From the IMG/VR virus record IMGVR_UViG_3300042332_000818, positions 55,390-119,389 of that record: 64,000 bases of DNA, one strand, 5' to 3'. Source of the stretch: a virus. How positions within the stretch are numbered: position 1 is the stretch's first letter; each line of letters starts with the position of its first letter. The position numbers and the translations under genes are program-made. Below the pieces are notes generated by a model that saw nothing but the letters and a program-made list of their open reading frames with translations, was not told the origin of the DNA and did no database searches. Positions 11,056 to 19,154 of the stretch are shown piece by piece.

Positions 11056-12984
11056 ATGAAAAAGTTTTGGTGGAGTCTCTCGACTTCTCTTATATCTTTA
11101 AGCGTTCTTGCTCAAAACGGTGCTAATGAAATACTTGTAGCACCCGCAAGTAACGACCCTTATATCCTTGTAGATACACTATTTACACTGGATAACTATC
11201 CGGCAACGTACACAGATGTATACGTTCACTTTGCTAACCCTACCGCTACTCCGGTAAAGGCTGTACAATTCCGACTCTTCTATGACAACGCTAAGTTTTC
11301 AAACGCTGTCATGTTTTGGGGACCGACCGCACAACCTATTACGGATAAGTACGGTTCTTATTTTACAAATGCTGGCTACATTAACGTAGTAGCATCATAT
11401 ACTGGTTCTACACCGAACTTTGACTGGGCAGACGGGGCTATGTTTAAGCTTCGTCTTTTTCATTCTAGTGCATACAATGGTATAGCCACTTCTATGGCAA
11501 TTTCAGGATCTAGTAATTATCCTGCTCTTGCAACCATTGGTAATGGTACTGACGTAAACCTTGAGCTCTATAGTTACGGTGGTGCTTTCCAGATGACCCC
11601 AATGACGTTTCCTGTAAAGGTTAGAAACGCTGATGGTTCACCCGCTCAAGGTGTTTGGTTCTCTGCTAAGAAGAGACTTAAGTCTACACCTCTTGCTACT
11701 TGGCAACCAATTGATACTGATTCAACTAATATGGCTGGTCTAGTAGAGTTCACTCACCCGCTTGATACAAACTACTGGCACATGAAGATCTCTGCACAAA
11801 CAGATTCTATGTCTGATGGTGGAGCTTTGACTATTGTAGATGCGTACAAGTTGGCTAACCACGTATCTTCTCAAGATACTCTAAGTGGTATTGAATACTA
11901 CGAAGGTGATATTAACGAAAGCCAGTCTGTAACTGTATCAGATGCATTTGCTGTATTCAATAGACTAGCTCTTAACCAATCAAACTGGGATCAATTATTT
12001 ACGGGAGTAAATAACGTATCAGTTCTTTGGCCTTCTCAGTGGGCAACTGCAAATGCTGCTACAACTGCACCTAACTGGACAAACGTACCTAGACTATATG
12101 TAATTGATTCTATTGTAAATAGTCTTGATTCTCTAGAACCTTACATCTATGTAGTAGGTGATGCTACAACTTCAGGATACAATAATCCTGCAACTATTCT
12201 TGCTAAGATGGCAAACCCTGGATCTGGTACAGATTACATTCTTGATCCGGCAGTATACTTCTCTAATAAGCCAGACTCAATTGAATTTAGAATTCCTAAG
12301 CTTATTGTAACAACTGATAACTACATTGATGTACCTGTGACAGTGTACACGTTTGGTAATAAGGTTGGAGCTCTGCAGATGGGAATCCAGTATGATACTG
12401 CGGTATTTGAGTTTGTGTCTCTGAATATGGGAGATTCTGCTTCAAAGTGGACATCATTTATGACGTTTAAAGATGGTGGTGTATTCTGGGCTGGTCACGA
12501 AGATAAGATGAACCCTGCTCTTCTTCAAGGACCGTCTCAAGTATTTACTTTCAGATTTGCAGTTAAGTCTATTCTTGGATGGAGAACTTCTCCTCTTGCA
12601 ATCTTTAACAAAGCTGCAGGTGATGAGAATGCTTATGATATGTCTATTCGTCCTTCACCAAATGATGGCTCTGTAATCAACGGTAAAGCTGATATGGATG
12701 AGGAGACTAGAGCTCTGCTCACTGGATTTATTACTTACCCTAACCCTGTAACTGATCTTACTAATCACTGGTTGATTGCAGACTTTTACATTGAAGACTT
12801 TACAAACTTTAGCGGTCTGGTTCTTAACTCTCAAGGCCAGATTGTTAAGTCAGTTTCTAGTAAAATCACTGAAAGAGGTTTCCAAACTCAAGGTATTTGG
12901 TTTGGTGATCTTCCTAACGGTATTTACATCGTGAAGCTGACAACTAACGATAGAGAGAAATTTTACAAAATCATTAAATATTAA
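11056..12984 (+). CDS. Exported protein with cohesin-like and dockerin-like modules and type IX secretion C-terminal domain
   Basis: The 642-residue product starts with a Sec signal peptide (M-K-K, hydrophobic core, likely cut after V-L-A). Residues about 24-175 look like a cohesin-type beta sandwich. Residues about 280-305 contain D-I-N-E-S-Q-S-V-T-V-S-D-A-F, a dockerin-like calcium loop. A second cohesin-like sandwich spans about 409-519. The last 80 residues carry the type A type IX sorting pattern: Y-P-N-P-V, a central L-N-S-Q-G-Q-I-V strand, L-P-N-G-I-Y-I-V-K-L and a basic end. Proteins with this tail cross the outer membrane through the type IX system and stay on the surface or are released. 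The gene heads an exported-protein operon, with 5 bases to the next gene. Domain calls are by eye; surface placement is inferred. Confidence 0.75.
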   Translation: MKKFWWSLSTSLISLSVLAQNGANEILVAPASNDPYILVDTLFTLDNYPATYTDVYVHFANPTATPVKAVQFRLFYDNAKFSNAVMFWGPTAQPITDKYGSYFTNAGYINVVASYTGSTPNFDWADGAMFKLRLFHSSAYNGIATSMAISGSSNYPALATIGNGTDVNLELYSYGGAFQMTPMTFPVKVRNADGSPAQGVWFSAKKRLKSTPLATWQPIDTDSTNMAGLVEFTHPLDTNYWHMKISAQTDSMSDGGALTIVDAYKLANHVSSQDTLSGIEYYEGDINESQSVTVSDAFAVFNRLALNQSNWDQLFTGVNNVSVLWPSQWATANAATTAPNWTNVPRLYVIDSIVNSLDSLEPYIYVVGDATTSGYNNPATILAKMANPGSGTDYILDPAVYFSNKPDSIEFRIPKLIVTTDNYIDVPVTVYTFGNKVGALQMGIQYDTAVFEFVSLNMGDSASKWTSFMTFKDGGVFWAGHEDKMNPALLQGPSQVFTFRFAVKSILGWRTSPLAIFNKAAGDENAYDMSIRPSPNDGSVINGKADMDEETRALLTGFITYPNPVTDLTNHWLIADFYIEDFTNFSGLVLNSQGQIVKSVSSKITERGFQTQGIWFGDLPNGIYIVKLTTNDREKFYKIIKY

Positions 12985-12989
12985 AAACC

Positions 12990-13394
12990 ATGAGCGAAGA
13001 AACTCAAGAAGGAGGACTGTCAGGACTTAAGAAAACTATCTTAGGTGTTGCAGGAACAGCAGTAACCGGATTTGGAATCTGGGCTACTACTAATATCAAT
13101 AAGATCTTTGGTGTTGAAGAAGAGTCTGAAGTAAAGACTGAGCAAGTTGCTGAAGCTCCTGCCTCTGCAGGACAAGCAGCCGCACCAATTGTTCTAAACA
13201 TTGATAACTCTGCTACTAATAATGCTTCTGCTGGAGGTGGTGGTACAAACACTATCATTAAGGAAACCGTACGTGAAGTACCAGTTGCACAACCGGCTGC
13301 AGCTGCTCCTGTAGAAGAGAAGAAAGAAACTACTGCAGAGCGTATTGCAAGACTTAAGAAAGAAAAAGCTGATAAAGATGGAGCACAGAACTAG
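12990..13394 (+). CDS. Membrane-anchored Ala/Pro-rich protein of unknown function
   Basis: The 134-residue product has one predicted membrane segment at about residues 14-32 (G-V-A-G-T-A-V-T-G-F-G-I-W-A). After it come an acidic stretch, an Ala/Asn/Gly-rich low-complexity linker and a charged C-terminal helix. There is no signal peptide cut site, so it probably stays in the inner membrane. The next gene starts inside its last codons (ATG at 13378), which suggests translational coupling. I do not recognise a family. A tether or adaptor between the membrane and the neighbouring exported proteins is possible but speculative. Confidence 0.7.
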   Translation: MSEETQEGGLSGLKKTILGVAGTAVTGFGIWATTNINKIFGVEEESEVKTEQVAEAPASAGQAAAPIVLNIDNSATNNASAGGGGTNTIIKETVREVPVAQPAAAAPVEEKKETTAERIARLKKEKADKDGAQN

Positions 13395-14124
13395 AAAAGA
13401 AGAACTAATGGCAATGGTTGCCAGTGTTCTCGGTATTGCAATGATTATTGCTTTTCTGATTACTGTCGGAGGAGTAGCAACATCTTGTTCTTCATCAATT
13501 TCTACTACACAATACCAAGCTGAATTTGAAAAAGCTCAACCTCTAAATACATTTCCTGTATTCACTGGTGAGAAAAAAGTAATTCAGATTGCCAATCTTA
13601 ACGTTAATAAGGAACTGTGGGAGATGTTTCCAGAACTTAGAGACAAGAGAGTTGGTATGGGTGTTTCTAACCGTATTGTAGAAAACTTTGAGGTGACTCA
13701 GAGATTCTTGTATGCGGAAGAAAAGGAAGCCATTGTTAATCAAATGCTTGATGTATGGGAGAAAGATCTCAATGACATGGGTGACGGTAGAACCAAGCTC
13801 AACGTGGGCTCGGTAGTTCTGCCTAAGTACATTGTCTATGCAGAGATCTATGAATTCTCTACGTCTTATGGGGAAACTTACGATAAAGGAAAACTTCAGA
13901 AGACTAATACTACTATCATCGGTATTCAAATTAAGATGGTTAATGTAGATAACTCTCAATATATTGTTGCATCTGGTCAAGGAACTTCTACTCAGGTTGG
14001 TGAGGGCTTCTTTAAGAATCCCACTATGGGCTTTGATCAGTCAACGGTGGGTGTAGCTACACAACGTGCGTTAGAGGTTGCCACGGTAAACCTTATGAAG
14101 CGCATGGACCAATATGGATGGTAA
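13378..14124 (+). CDS. CsgG-like curli-type secretion/outer-membrane protein
   Basis: I chose the ATG at 13378 because it overlaps the previous stop and gives a basic N-terminus followed by a hydrophobic segment ending in T-S-C-S-S-S, a weak lipobox. The 248-residue product then shows the CsgG/HfaB pattern: an N-terminal alpha/beta part, Y-I-V-Y-A-E-I-Y-E-F, a strand with I-G-I-Q-I-K-M-V-N-V-D, S-G-Q-G-T-S-T and a final helix with A-L-E-V-A-T-V-N-L-M. In the family these lipoproteins form outer-membrane channels or periplasmic assembly factors. It sits between the membrane-anchored protein and a Gly/Ser-rich exported protein. The family call is by eye and moderate; channel formation is inference. 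Confidence 0.55.
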   Translation: MEHRTRKEELMAMVASVLGIAMIIAFLITVGGVATSCSSSISTTQYQAEFEKAQPLNTFPVFTGEKKVIQIANLNVNKELWEMFPELRDKRVGMGVSNRIVENFEVTQRFLYAEEKEAIVNQMLDVWEKDLNDMGDGRTKLNVGSVVLPKYIVYAEIYEFSTSYGETYDKGKLQKTNTTIIGIQIKMVNVDNSQYIVASGQGTSTQVGEGFFKNPTMGFDQSTVGVATQRALEVATVNLMKRMDQYGW

Positions 14125-15604
14125 ATTCAAAATATTATTATTATTTCTGCTGGGATGTATAGGGTTGCAAGCACAAACGTTTACTTACAACTACACGGAT
14201 CCTTGTACGGGAATGCTACAGACGGTCACCCTGTCTCAGACATCTGGGACAGTGGTGATGTTTTATGCTGGGCAGTACCAAACTTTTACAGCAGCTCAAC
14301 TTCAGTCAGGAGCTTATGAAAACTGGATTGCTCAAATTAATACTCAGTTTCCTCCAGGTAGCAACCCTTGTGCAGGTAACGGTTCTTCTAACGCTAATAA
14401 TAGTAACGCAAACATCGGTACAAACACAGCAAATAGTGTTAGTGGCATTGTCTCTATTAGCACTTCCATTGCGGGAAGCCTCGGTGGAGGTAGCGTAAGT
14501 TCAGGTTCAATATCAACAGGTAATACAAATGGATCATCGTCATCTTCTGGTAGCAGTTCTAATGATAACACTAACAATAACAGTGGGTCTTCTGGGTCTT
14601 CAGGTGGGTCATCCTCTGGTTCCTCTGGTAGCTCTGGCTCTAATTCTGGTGGAACTAGTGGTGGTTCTAGTTCTGGCGGTGGTAACACCGGAGGATCAGG
14701 AAGTAGCTCGGGTGGTTCGTCTGGCTCATCAGGTGGAGGTAACTCAGGTAGACCAGACAGTGGTGGTAGTACCGGAGGAGGTACTGGAACATCAGGTAGT
14801 AATCCTGACGGAGGAGCAACGGGTGGTACGTCTGAAAGCACTGGAGGAGCTAGCTCTACTGGGGGAACTTCAGAGAATACAACAACAGCATCTGGAGGAG
14901 AATCAGAAAGCTCCGGAGACTCCGGTGGTGGAGGAGGTGGTGGTAATAAACCAAAACAAAAGCAAGAAAAAATAGGTAGAGGTTCTCTGATTGGTTCAGG
15001 GGATTTTGTTATTATCCGTAATGGTAATGACATTAGTAAGCGTAATGATAATGTACGCTTCAATGCGTCAGTTACTCACGTTAACACCAAGCAAAACTTT
15101 ATCAAGGGTGTCAATCTGAACTATACCACAGGAGAGAATGTAGCTAACCTTACTCTGTATGGGTCCTATAAGAAAAAAGATTTCATGGCGGTGGGGTCCA
15201 ATTCTTTCATGACTAATTTTAAATCTGATTGGTTTAACACGGTAACTATTCTAGGTGCACAGAAACTTTGGAAGTTTACCTTCATGGGAGGTAGCAACTT
15301 TACATTGGGTCAGATAGGTAAATCTGGTTTCCAGAACTGGTCTATGGTAGGTGGTGCGTTCACTAATTTCAAAGGAGGTAAGACTGTATCTGCTAACATA
15401 ATGGCTCTAGGTGTATACTCACCTTATATCTTTTATTACGAAGGACAATGGTACAAGTCTGGCTTTCTTATTGTACCTCTAGCAAACGTTGACTTTAAAC
15501 TTACCGATAAGTTTAAGTGGAGTATCTCATTCTCAGGAGCATACCAATACAACGCTGACATTCTTAACTTTCAGTTATCAACCGGTACAAAGATGTTGCT
15601 ATGA
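14114..15604 (+). CDS. Exported Gly/Ser-rich protein with beta-barrel-like C-terminal domain
   Basis: The gene starts 11 bases before the end of the CsgG-like gene. Its 496-residue product has a signal peptide (hydrophobic L-L-L-F-L-L-G, likely cut after L-Q-A), a small folded part with two Cys (about 22-90), then a long Gly/Ser/Asn/Thr tract (about 95-285). The last 200 residues alternate polar and aromatic residues in strand-like units, such as W-S-I-S-F-S-G-A-Y-Q-Y, as in outer-membrane barrels. The tract resembles a flexible stalk or a secreted low-complexity polymer. A long Pro-rich frame on the other strand is only its shadow. Role unknown; a substrate or partner of the CsgG-like protein is a working guess. 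Confidence 0.65.
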   Translation: MDGKFKILLLFLLGCIGLQAQTFTYNYTDPCTGMLQTVTLSQTSGTVVMFYAGQYQTFTAAQLQSGAYENWIAQINTQFPPGSNPCAGNGSSNANNSNANIGTNTANSVSGIVSISTSIAGSLGGGSVSSGSISTGNTNGSSSSSGSSSNDNTNNNSGSSGSSGGSSSGSSGSSGSNSGGTSGGSSSGGGNTGGSGSSSGGSSGSSGGGNSGRPDSGGSTGGGTGTSGSNPDGGATGGTSESTGGASSTGGTSENTTTASGGESESSGDSGGGGGGGNKPKQKQEKIGRGSLIGSGDFVIIRNGNDISKRNDNVRFNASVTHVNTKQNFIKGVNLNYTTGENVANLTLYGSYKKKDFMAVGSNSFMTNFKSDWFNTVTILGAQKLWKFTFMGGSNFTLGQIGKSGFQNWSMVGGAFTNFKGGKTVSANIMALGVYSPYIFYYEGQWYKSGFLIVPLANVDFKLTDKFKWSISFSGAYQYNADILNFQLSTGTKMLL

Positions 15605-16722
15605 GAAAGTTTATTTTAAGTCTAATTTTTATACTGTCGGTATCAATCCAGACGTATTCTCAAACTATTACCCTGACTCCAATTGGAACTCAAGATGTTA
15701 GTGGTATACCGGTTACTGTAGACCATTATGTCACTACAGCTAATGGTACTACATCTGTAAAAATATATAGAACTCACTACGGAAACGGCAACACTTCTCA
15801 GTATGCAATATATCCTGGTACTCGTACTGAGATGAATAAGCTGTTTAATACTGCTTATGCTGCTACAACTTTATGGTGGAGTGGTAATATGAGTGCTAAC
15901 TCTTCTTTAAACTTCTATCAATTTACTACACTTACTAATGCTGGAGCTAGTGTACCTCCTAATGGGGATTACTATGCCACCGAAGTAACGTTCACTTTTG
16001 TTGCTGCAGAAACAGGGACCTATTCTTTTGGTCTTACCTCTGATGATGGTTCTGATCTAGCAATAAACGGAACCTCTGTAGTAGAATGGTATGGTGGCAA
16101 GGGTACCGGACAGTATAAATATGGTAACTATTCAATGGTTGCAGGAACTCAGTATACAGTGGTAGCTCGCATGCAAGAATACGGTGGAGGAGACGGACTA
16201 GTATTGGTATGGAGAAGACCATCACAAGGTTCTTGGTCTTTACAATTATCAGAGATTGGTGTTACCTCTAGTTCTTGGGTGAGTCAGGGGACCAAGAATA
16301 CAAATGCTTCCGGACAAGTATCATGGACTAATTCTTCTAACTGGCCTTATAGAGTGACGGTAGATGTCACTAATAATTATCATACTCTTACAGATGCGGA
16401 TATGAACTATCTCATGTATAAGAAGGCAGGATTATCTCCACTGCAATCATGGGACTTCTATACTTGCGATATAAATAATTCTACTGTGTTTGATTATGAT
16501 GATATAGTTTTTGGATATGTCATCTGGTCCCAAGGTCATCTACACAATAAGTATATTTTTACTAAAGCTCAGCGAGATGCTATAATTACATCACCGTCTA
16601 CAAATTTTTATACTACTTACTTCCCTGTTCAAACATTGATTGTGGAAAATCAAAATCTGTTTTACATAATGGGGACAGGTAAACATCAAACTACTATTAA
16701 TAACTTAAATAGAATACAATGA
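15601..16722 (+). CDS. Exported PA14-domain protein
   Basis: The start overlaps the previous stop (ATGA). The 373-residue product has a clear signal peptide (M-R-K, hydrophobic core, cut after T-Y-S). A PA14 beta sandwich spans about residues 70-205: the F-T-F-V-A-A-E-T-G-T-Y-S-F strand, the S-D-D-G-S-D-L loop and the later G-L-V-L-V-W-R-R strand. PA14 domains usually bind carbohydrate. A C-terminal region (about 250-373) with D-I-N-N-S-T-V-F-D-Y-D-D is dockerin-like in wording but weaker. Glycan binding at the host surface or in released material fits both the domain and the operon. PA14 is confident; target and role are inferred. Confidence 0.7.
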   Translation: MRKFILSLIFILSVSIQTYSQTITLTPIGTQDVSGIPVTVDHYVTTANGTTSVKIYRTHYGNGNTSQYAIYPGTRTEMNKLFNTAYAATTLWWSGNMSANSSLNFYQFTTLTNAGASVPPNGDYYATEVTFTFVAAETGTYSFGLTSDDGSDLAINGTSVVEWYGGKGTGQYKYGNYSMVAGTQYTVVARMQEYGGGDGLVLVWRRPSQGSWSLQLSEIGVTSSSWVSQGTKNTNASGQVSWTNSSNWPYRVTVDVTNNYHTLTDADMNYLMYKKAGLSPLQSWDFYTCDINNSTVFDYDDIVFGYVIWSQGHLHNKYIFTKAQRDAIITSPSTNFYTTYFPVQTLIVENQNLFYIMGTGKHQTTINNLNRIQ

Positions 16723-17138
16723 ACCCCATTTTGATAATGTGCTTTTACGTTGCTAGCGTAAGCTCTCAAGATAATCTAGCAGGTATTGATAACCAGAAGT
16801 TCACTTTTGGTCTCAAGCAAATGACTGAAGATATTCTTCTACAACAAGGAAATCCTTTGTGTGATCAGTCTTCAGAAGGTGCAAGTCCGGTGTATGTAAC
16901 AGTCACTGACATCAAAGCTCCAACTCAAGGTATACGTCTAGGTCCGTTTGAATTTAAACAAAAGAAAACCATCGTAGAGGTAGACATTGCAATTGGTTCT
17001 AAAGTCTATCACGGAGTAGGAAAAGCTAATACAAATGTTGCTGCAACCATGATGCAGCTTCAGGATGAAAACCTTGCATTTGAAAGAACAGAATTTTCTG
17101 TTGCTGTTAAGAAGGCAATAGTTGATGCTCTGGACTAA
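16719..17138 (+). CDS. Small exported protein, possibly CsgG-superfamily partner
   Basis: The 139-residue product starts in an ATGA overlap. It has a short hydrophobic N-terminus ending in V-S-S-Q, compatible with a short signal peptide. The mature part has an alpha/beta pattern ending in strand V-V-E-V-D-I-A-I, a V-G-K-A-N-T-N turn and a final helix with A-V-K-K-A-I-V-D-A-L. That topology recalls the periplasmic half of CsgG/LPP20-type proteins and would pair with the gene at 13378. I cannot assign a family with confidence. It closes the operon just before the 17121 promoter. Confidence 0.5.
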   Translation: MNPILIMCFYVASVSSQDNLAGIDNQKFTFGLKQMTEDILLQQGNPLCDQSSEGASPVYVTVTDIKAPTQGIRLGPFEFKQKKTIVEVDIAIGSKVYHGVGKANTNVAATMMQLQDENLAFERTEFSVAVKKAIVDALD

Positions 17139-17152
17139 ATTTCGTATATTTT
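17121..17152 (+). promoter_or_regulatory. Bacteroidota-type promoter for the lysis genes
   Basis: GTTG (17121-17124), a 20-base spacer and TATATTTT (17145-17152) match the -33 TTTG / -7 TAnnTTTG architecture closely. The AATTTCG element precedes the -7 box as at 10991. The downstream leader contains A-C-C-A-A-C-A-A, and the holin-like gene starts at 17183. The promoter overlaps the end of the upstream gene, so the lysis genes can be expressed apart from the exported-protein operon. Confidence 0.65.
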
Positions 17153-17182
17153 ATATAGGACCAACAATCAAAACCAACAGTC

Positions 17183-17446
17183 ATGTTTAATCAATTAAAG
17201 AAGAAGTTTATGGCTTTTTGGGATATTTTCAAGGACAATAATGAGTGGAACGAGAAGACTATTGTTGGTTTCTTGTCATTCGCTGTAATGAGCATTACAG
17301 CTATTGCCGATGTAGTAACAGGTATTATGGGCAAAGAGCTCATCATCTCTGATACAATTTTTAATTCGTTTGTAATAATCACACTGGGAGCTTTCGGTAT
17401 TGCTGAAGCTGGAAAGATCTTCGGTGGTAAAAAAGAAGAAGAATGA
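17183..17446 (+). CDS. Holin-like small membrane protein
   Basis: The 87-residue product has two likely membrane segments (about residues 27-47 and 57-77) joined by a short turn with G-K-E-L, a charged N-terminus and a Lys/Glu-rich tail. This is the class II holin layout. Its stop overlaps the start of the endolysin (ATGA), the classic holin-endolysin arrangement. Holins open the inner membrane so that endolysin reaches the cell wall. The role is inferred from topology and neighbour. Confidence 0.7.
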   Translation: MFNQLKKKFMAFWDIFKDNNEWNEKTIVGFLSFAVMSITAIADVVTGIMGKELIISDTIFNSFVIITLGAFGIAEAGKIFGGKKEEE

Positions 17447-18057
17447 GTCTAAAGAGTCTACAAACCAAAGCGGGTGTTACGGCAGATGGAGCATTTGGTC
17501 CGGGCACTCTAAAAGCAGGAATGGCTTACTACAAGTTTACACCTGAACGTGCTGCACATTTCTTTGCACAAACAGCTCACGAGACCGGAGGCTTTAAAGC
17601 TTTCTCTGAGAATCTGAACTACGGTGCTAAAGGATTGCTTGGTATTTTTAAAAAGTACTTCCCTACAGAAGCTCTAGCTGCTCAGTATGAGCGTAAGCCA
17701 GAGAAGATTGCAAACCGTGTGTATGCATCTCGTATGGGTAATGGTGATGAAGCATCTGGTGACGGATGGAAGTACCGTGGACGTGGTGCTCTGCAATTGA
17801 CCGGTAAGTCTAACTACCAAGCATTTGCTGATTACTTGAAGAAGCCAGAGATCATGACTAACCCTGATCTGGTTGCTACTGAGTATGCATTTGAATCTGC
17901 TATCTTCTTCTTTGATCGTAATAAGTTGTGGGATATCTGTGATAAAGGTGTAAACAACGACACTATTCTTGCTCTTACAAAGAGAATCAATGGAGGTACT
18001 CACGGTCTAGAGGATCGTAAAGAAAAAACCCTGAAGTACTACGGATGGGTAAAGTAA
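17443..18057 (+). CDS. Endolysin, glycoside hydrolase family 19 (chitinase/lysozyme-like)
   Basis: The 204-residue product begins with a short peptidoglycan-binding-like segment (L-Q-T-K-A-G-V-T-A-D-G-A-F-G-P, residues 6-20). The GH19 domain follows: A-H-E-T-G-G-F with E47 as the likely acid, S-E-N-L-N-Y with E56 as the likely base, G-D-G-W-K-Y-R-G-R-G-A-L-Q-L-T-G and a late R-I-N-G-G. There is no signal peptide, so it depends on the holin-like protein upstream. It should cleave the glycan strand of peptidoglycan. A hairpin terminator lies just after the stop. Confidence 0.9.
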   Translation: MSLKSLQTKAGVTADGAFGPGTLKAGMAYYKFTPERAAHFFAQTAHETGGFKAFSENLNYGAKGLLGIFKKYFPTEALAAQYERKPEKIANRVYASRMGNGDEASGDGWKYRGRGALQLTGKSNYQAFADYLKKPEIMTNPDLVATEYAFESAIFFFDRNKLWDICDKGVNNDTILALTKRINGGTHGLEDRKEKTLKYYGWVK

Positions 18058-18067
18058 AGTACATTTT

Positions 18068-18107
18068 GAGGGGACTCCTACGTGCTACGTTGGAGTTCCT
18101 CTCTTTT
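18068..18107 (+). terminator. Rho-independent terminator after endolysin
   Basis: GAGGGGACTCC pairs with GGAGTTCCTCTC (with a G-U pair) around a 13-base loop and is followed by TTTT. It would end the lysis transcript before the small basic genes. Confidence 0.7.
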
Positions 18108-18133
18108 CATTAACCTTTTAATTAAACCAACTT

Positions 18134-18277
18134 ATGGCAAAGATTAAAGCTCAATCGGCTGCTACTTTTAAACCAAGAGTTCCGAAAAGCCGTCCTGGTG
18201 TTCACTCTAAGACTAAAACTTCAGTATTGAAGAGTTCTAGAAATTACAAGAAATCTTATAGAGGTCAAGGTAAATAA
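18134..18277 (+). CDS. Conserved crAss-like small basic protein
   Basis: This 47-residue frame starts M-A-K-I-K and contains R-P-G-V-H-S-K-T-K-T-S, K-S-S-R-N-Y-K-K-S and Y-R-G-Q-G-K. This very basic sequence closely matches a short protein I recall from many crAss-like and Bacteroides phages. It probably binds nucleic acid; function unknown. Its TAA overlaps the next ATG (TAATG). Confidence 0.8.
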   Translation: MAKIKAQSAATFKPRVPKSRPGVHSKTKTSVLKSSRNYKKSYRGQGK

Positions 18278-18390
18278 TGGCAAAGGCACATAAAGAGGTT
18301 CCAAAACCTACAAATAGGAAGACAGTTCTGCTAAGAAATAGAAGAATTCAGTCTAACTTAGAGGTCTTAAAAAGACTTCAAGAAAAATAA
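18277..18390 (+). CDS. Small basic protein, coupled to the preceding gene
   Basis: This 37-residue frame starts in the TAATG overlap with the preceding gene and ends five bases before PhoH. It is rich in Lys and Arg (N-R-K-T-V-L-L-R-N-R-R) and ends in a short helix (L-E-V-L-K-R-L-Q-E-K). Tight coupling on both sides supports translation. Function unknown. Confidence 0.6.
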   Translation: MAKAHKEVPKPTNRKTVLLRNRRIQSNLEVLKRLQEK

Positions 18391-18395
18391 CCCAG

Positions 18396-19079
18396 ATGCA
18401 AAGAGATTATAATGATGAGGTGTTTCAAGCAAAGAGACGCCCCAAGAATCCTATTAAGTTTAATATCCAGCTTAATGAAGAACAGAAAATCGCTAAAGAG
18501 ATTATACTTGCAAATCCTGTTACGGTTCTTAAGGGTATGGCAGGAAGTGGTAAAACTTTGGTTGCTGTTCAAACTGCACTGGACCTTTTATTCACTAAAC
18601 AAGTCGAAAAGATTATCATCACGAGACCAACAGTGGCTAAAGAAGACATTGGCTTCCTCCCAGGAGACATCAAAGAAAAAATGGACCCGTGGCTTGCACC
18701 AATCTACCACAACCTCTATCTCCTCTACTCAAAAGAAAAGATTGACAAAGAAGTAGAAGAAGGTAGAATTGAGATCTTACCATTTGCTTTTATGCGGGGT
18801 AGAACGTTTGTTAATGCTTTTGTTATTGTAGACGAAGCACAGAACGTTACTCACACACAAATGGAGATGGTACTTGGTCGTCTTGGTAAAGGTAGCTGGA
18901 TGTCTATATGTGGAGACCTTGCTCAGGTAGACCTTAAGAATAAAAAAGAAACCGGGTTTTCTTTTCTCTCTAGGGTAGAAGAACAAGTGAAAGGTGTGCG
19001 GGTAGTTGTGCTCAAGCAGAATCACCGGCACCCAATAGTAGAACCTATTCTAGAAGTATATCAAACATTTAGAGATTAG
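18396..19079 (+). CDS. phoH: PhoH-like ATPase
   Basis: The 227-residue product has Walker A G-M-A-G-S-G-K-T at about 47-54, the R-P-T-V motif after it, Walker B V-I-V-D-E-A-Q-N near 142 and a final helicase-like N-H-R-H. Length and motifs fit PhoH, a P-loop NTPase common in phages with probable RNA or nucleic-acid linked activity. The biochemical role in phage infection is not settled. A strong terminator follows the gene. Confidence 0.9.
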   Translation: MQRDYNDEVFQAKRRPKNPIKFNIQLNEEQKIAKEIILANPVTVLKGMAGSGKTLVAVQTALDLLFTKQVEKIIITRPTVAKEDIGFLPGDIKEKMDPWLAPIYHNLYLLYSKEKIDKEVEEGRIEILPFAFMRGRTFVNAFVIVDEAQNVTHTQMEMVLGRLGKGSWMSICGDLAQVDLKNKKETGFSFLSRVEEQVKGVRVVVLKQNHRHPIVEPILEVYQTFRD

Positions 19080-19088
19080 GAAAATGAA

Positions 19089-19119
19089 AAGAGAGGGCTA
19101 TTAACCCTCTCTTTTTTTT
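19089..19119 (+). terminator. Strong terminator after phoH
   Basis: AAGAGAGGG and CCCTCTCTT form a perfect 9-bp stem with a 7-base loop, followed by a further run of T. It ends the rightward late transcript before the convergent leftward block. Confidence 0.85.
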
Positions 19120-19154
19120 CCTCCATACGGAGTGTGCATGGCATGCAATAAGGG

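Noticed and set aside
11031-11123. A short upstream frame overlapping the start of the type IX-tailed gene
   Set aside because: It has 30 codons, no leader and reads the signal-peptide region out of frame; a chance frame is the simpler view.
14344-15063. A 239-codon leftward Pro/Glu/Leu-rich frame
   Set aside because: It is the mirror of the Gly/Ser-rich tract of the exported gene at 14114; its repeats follow from that low complexity.
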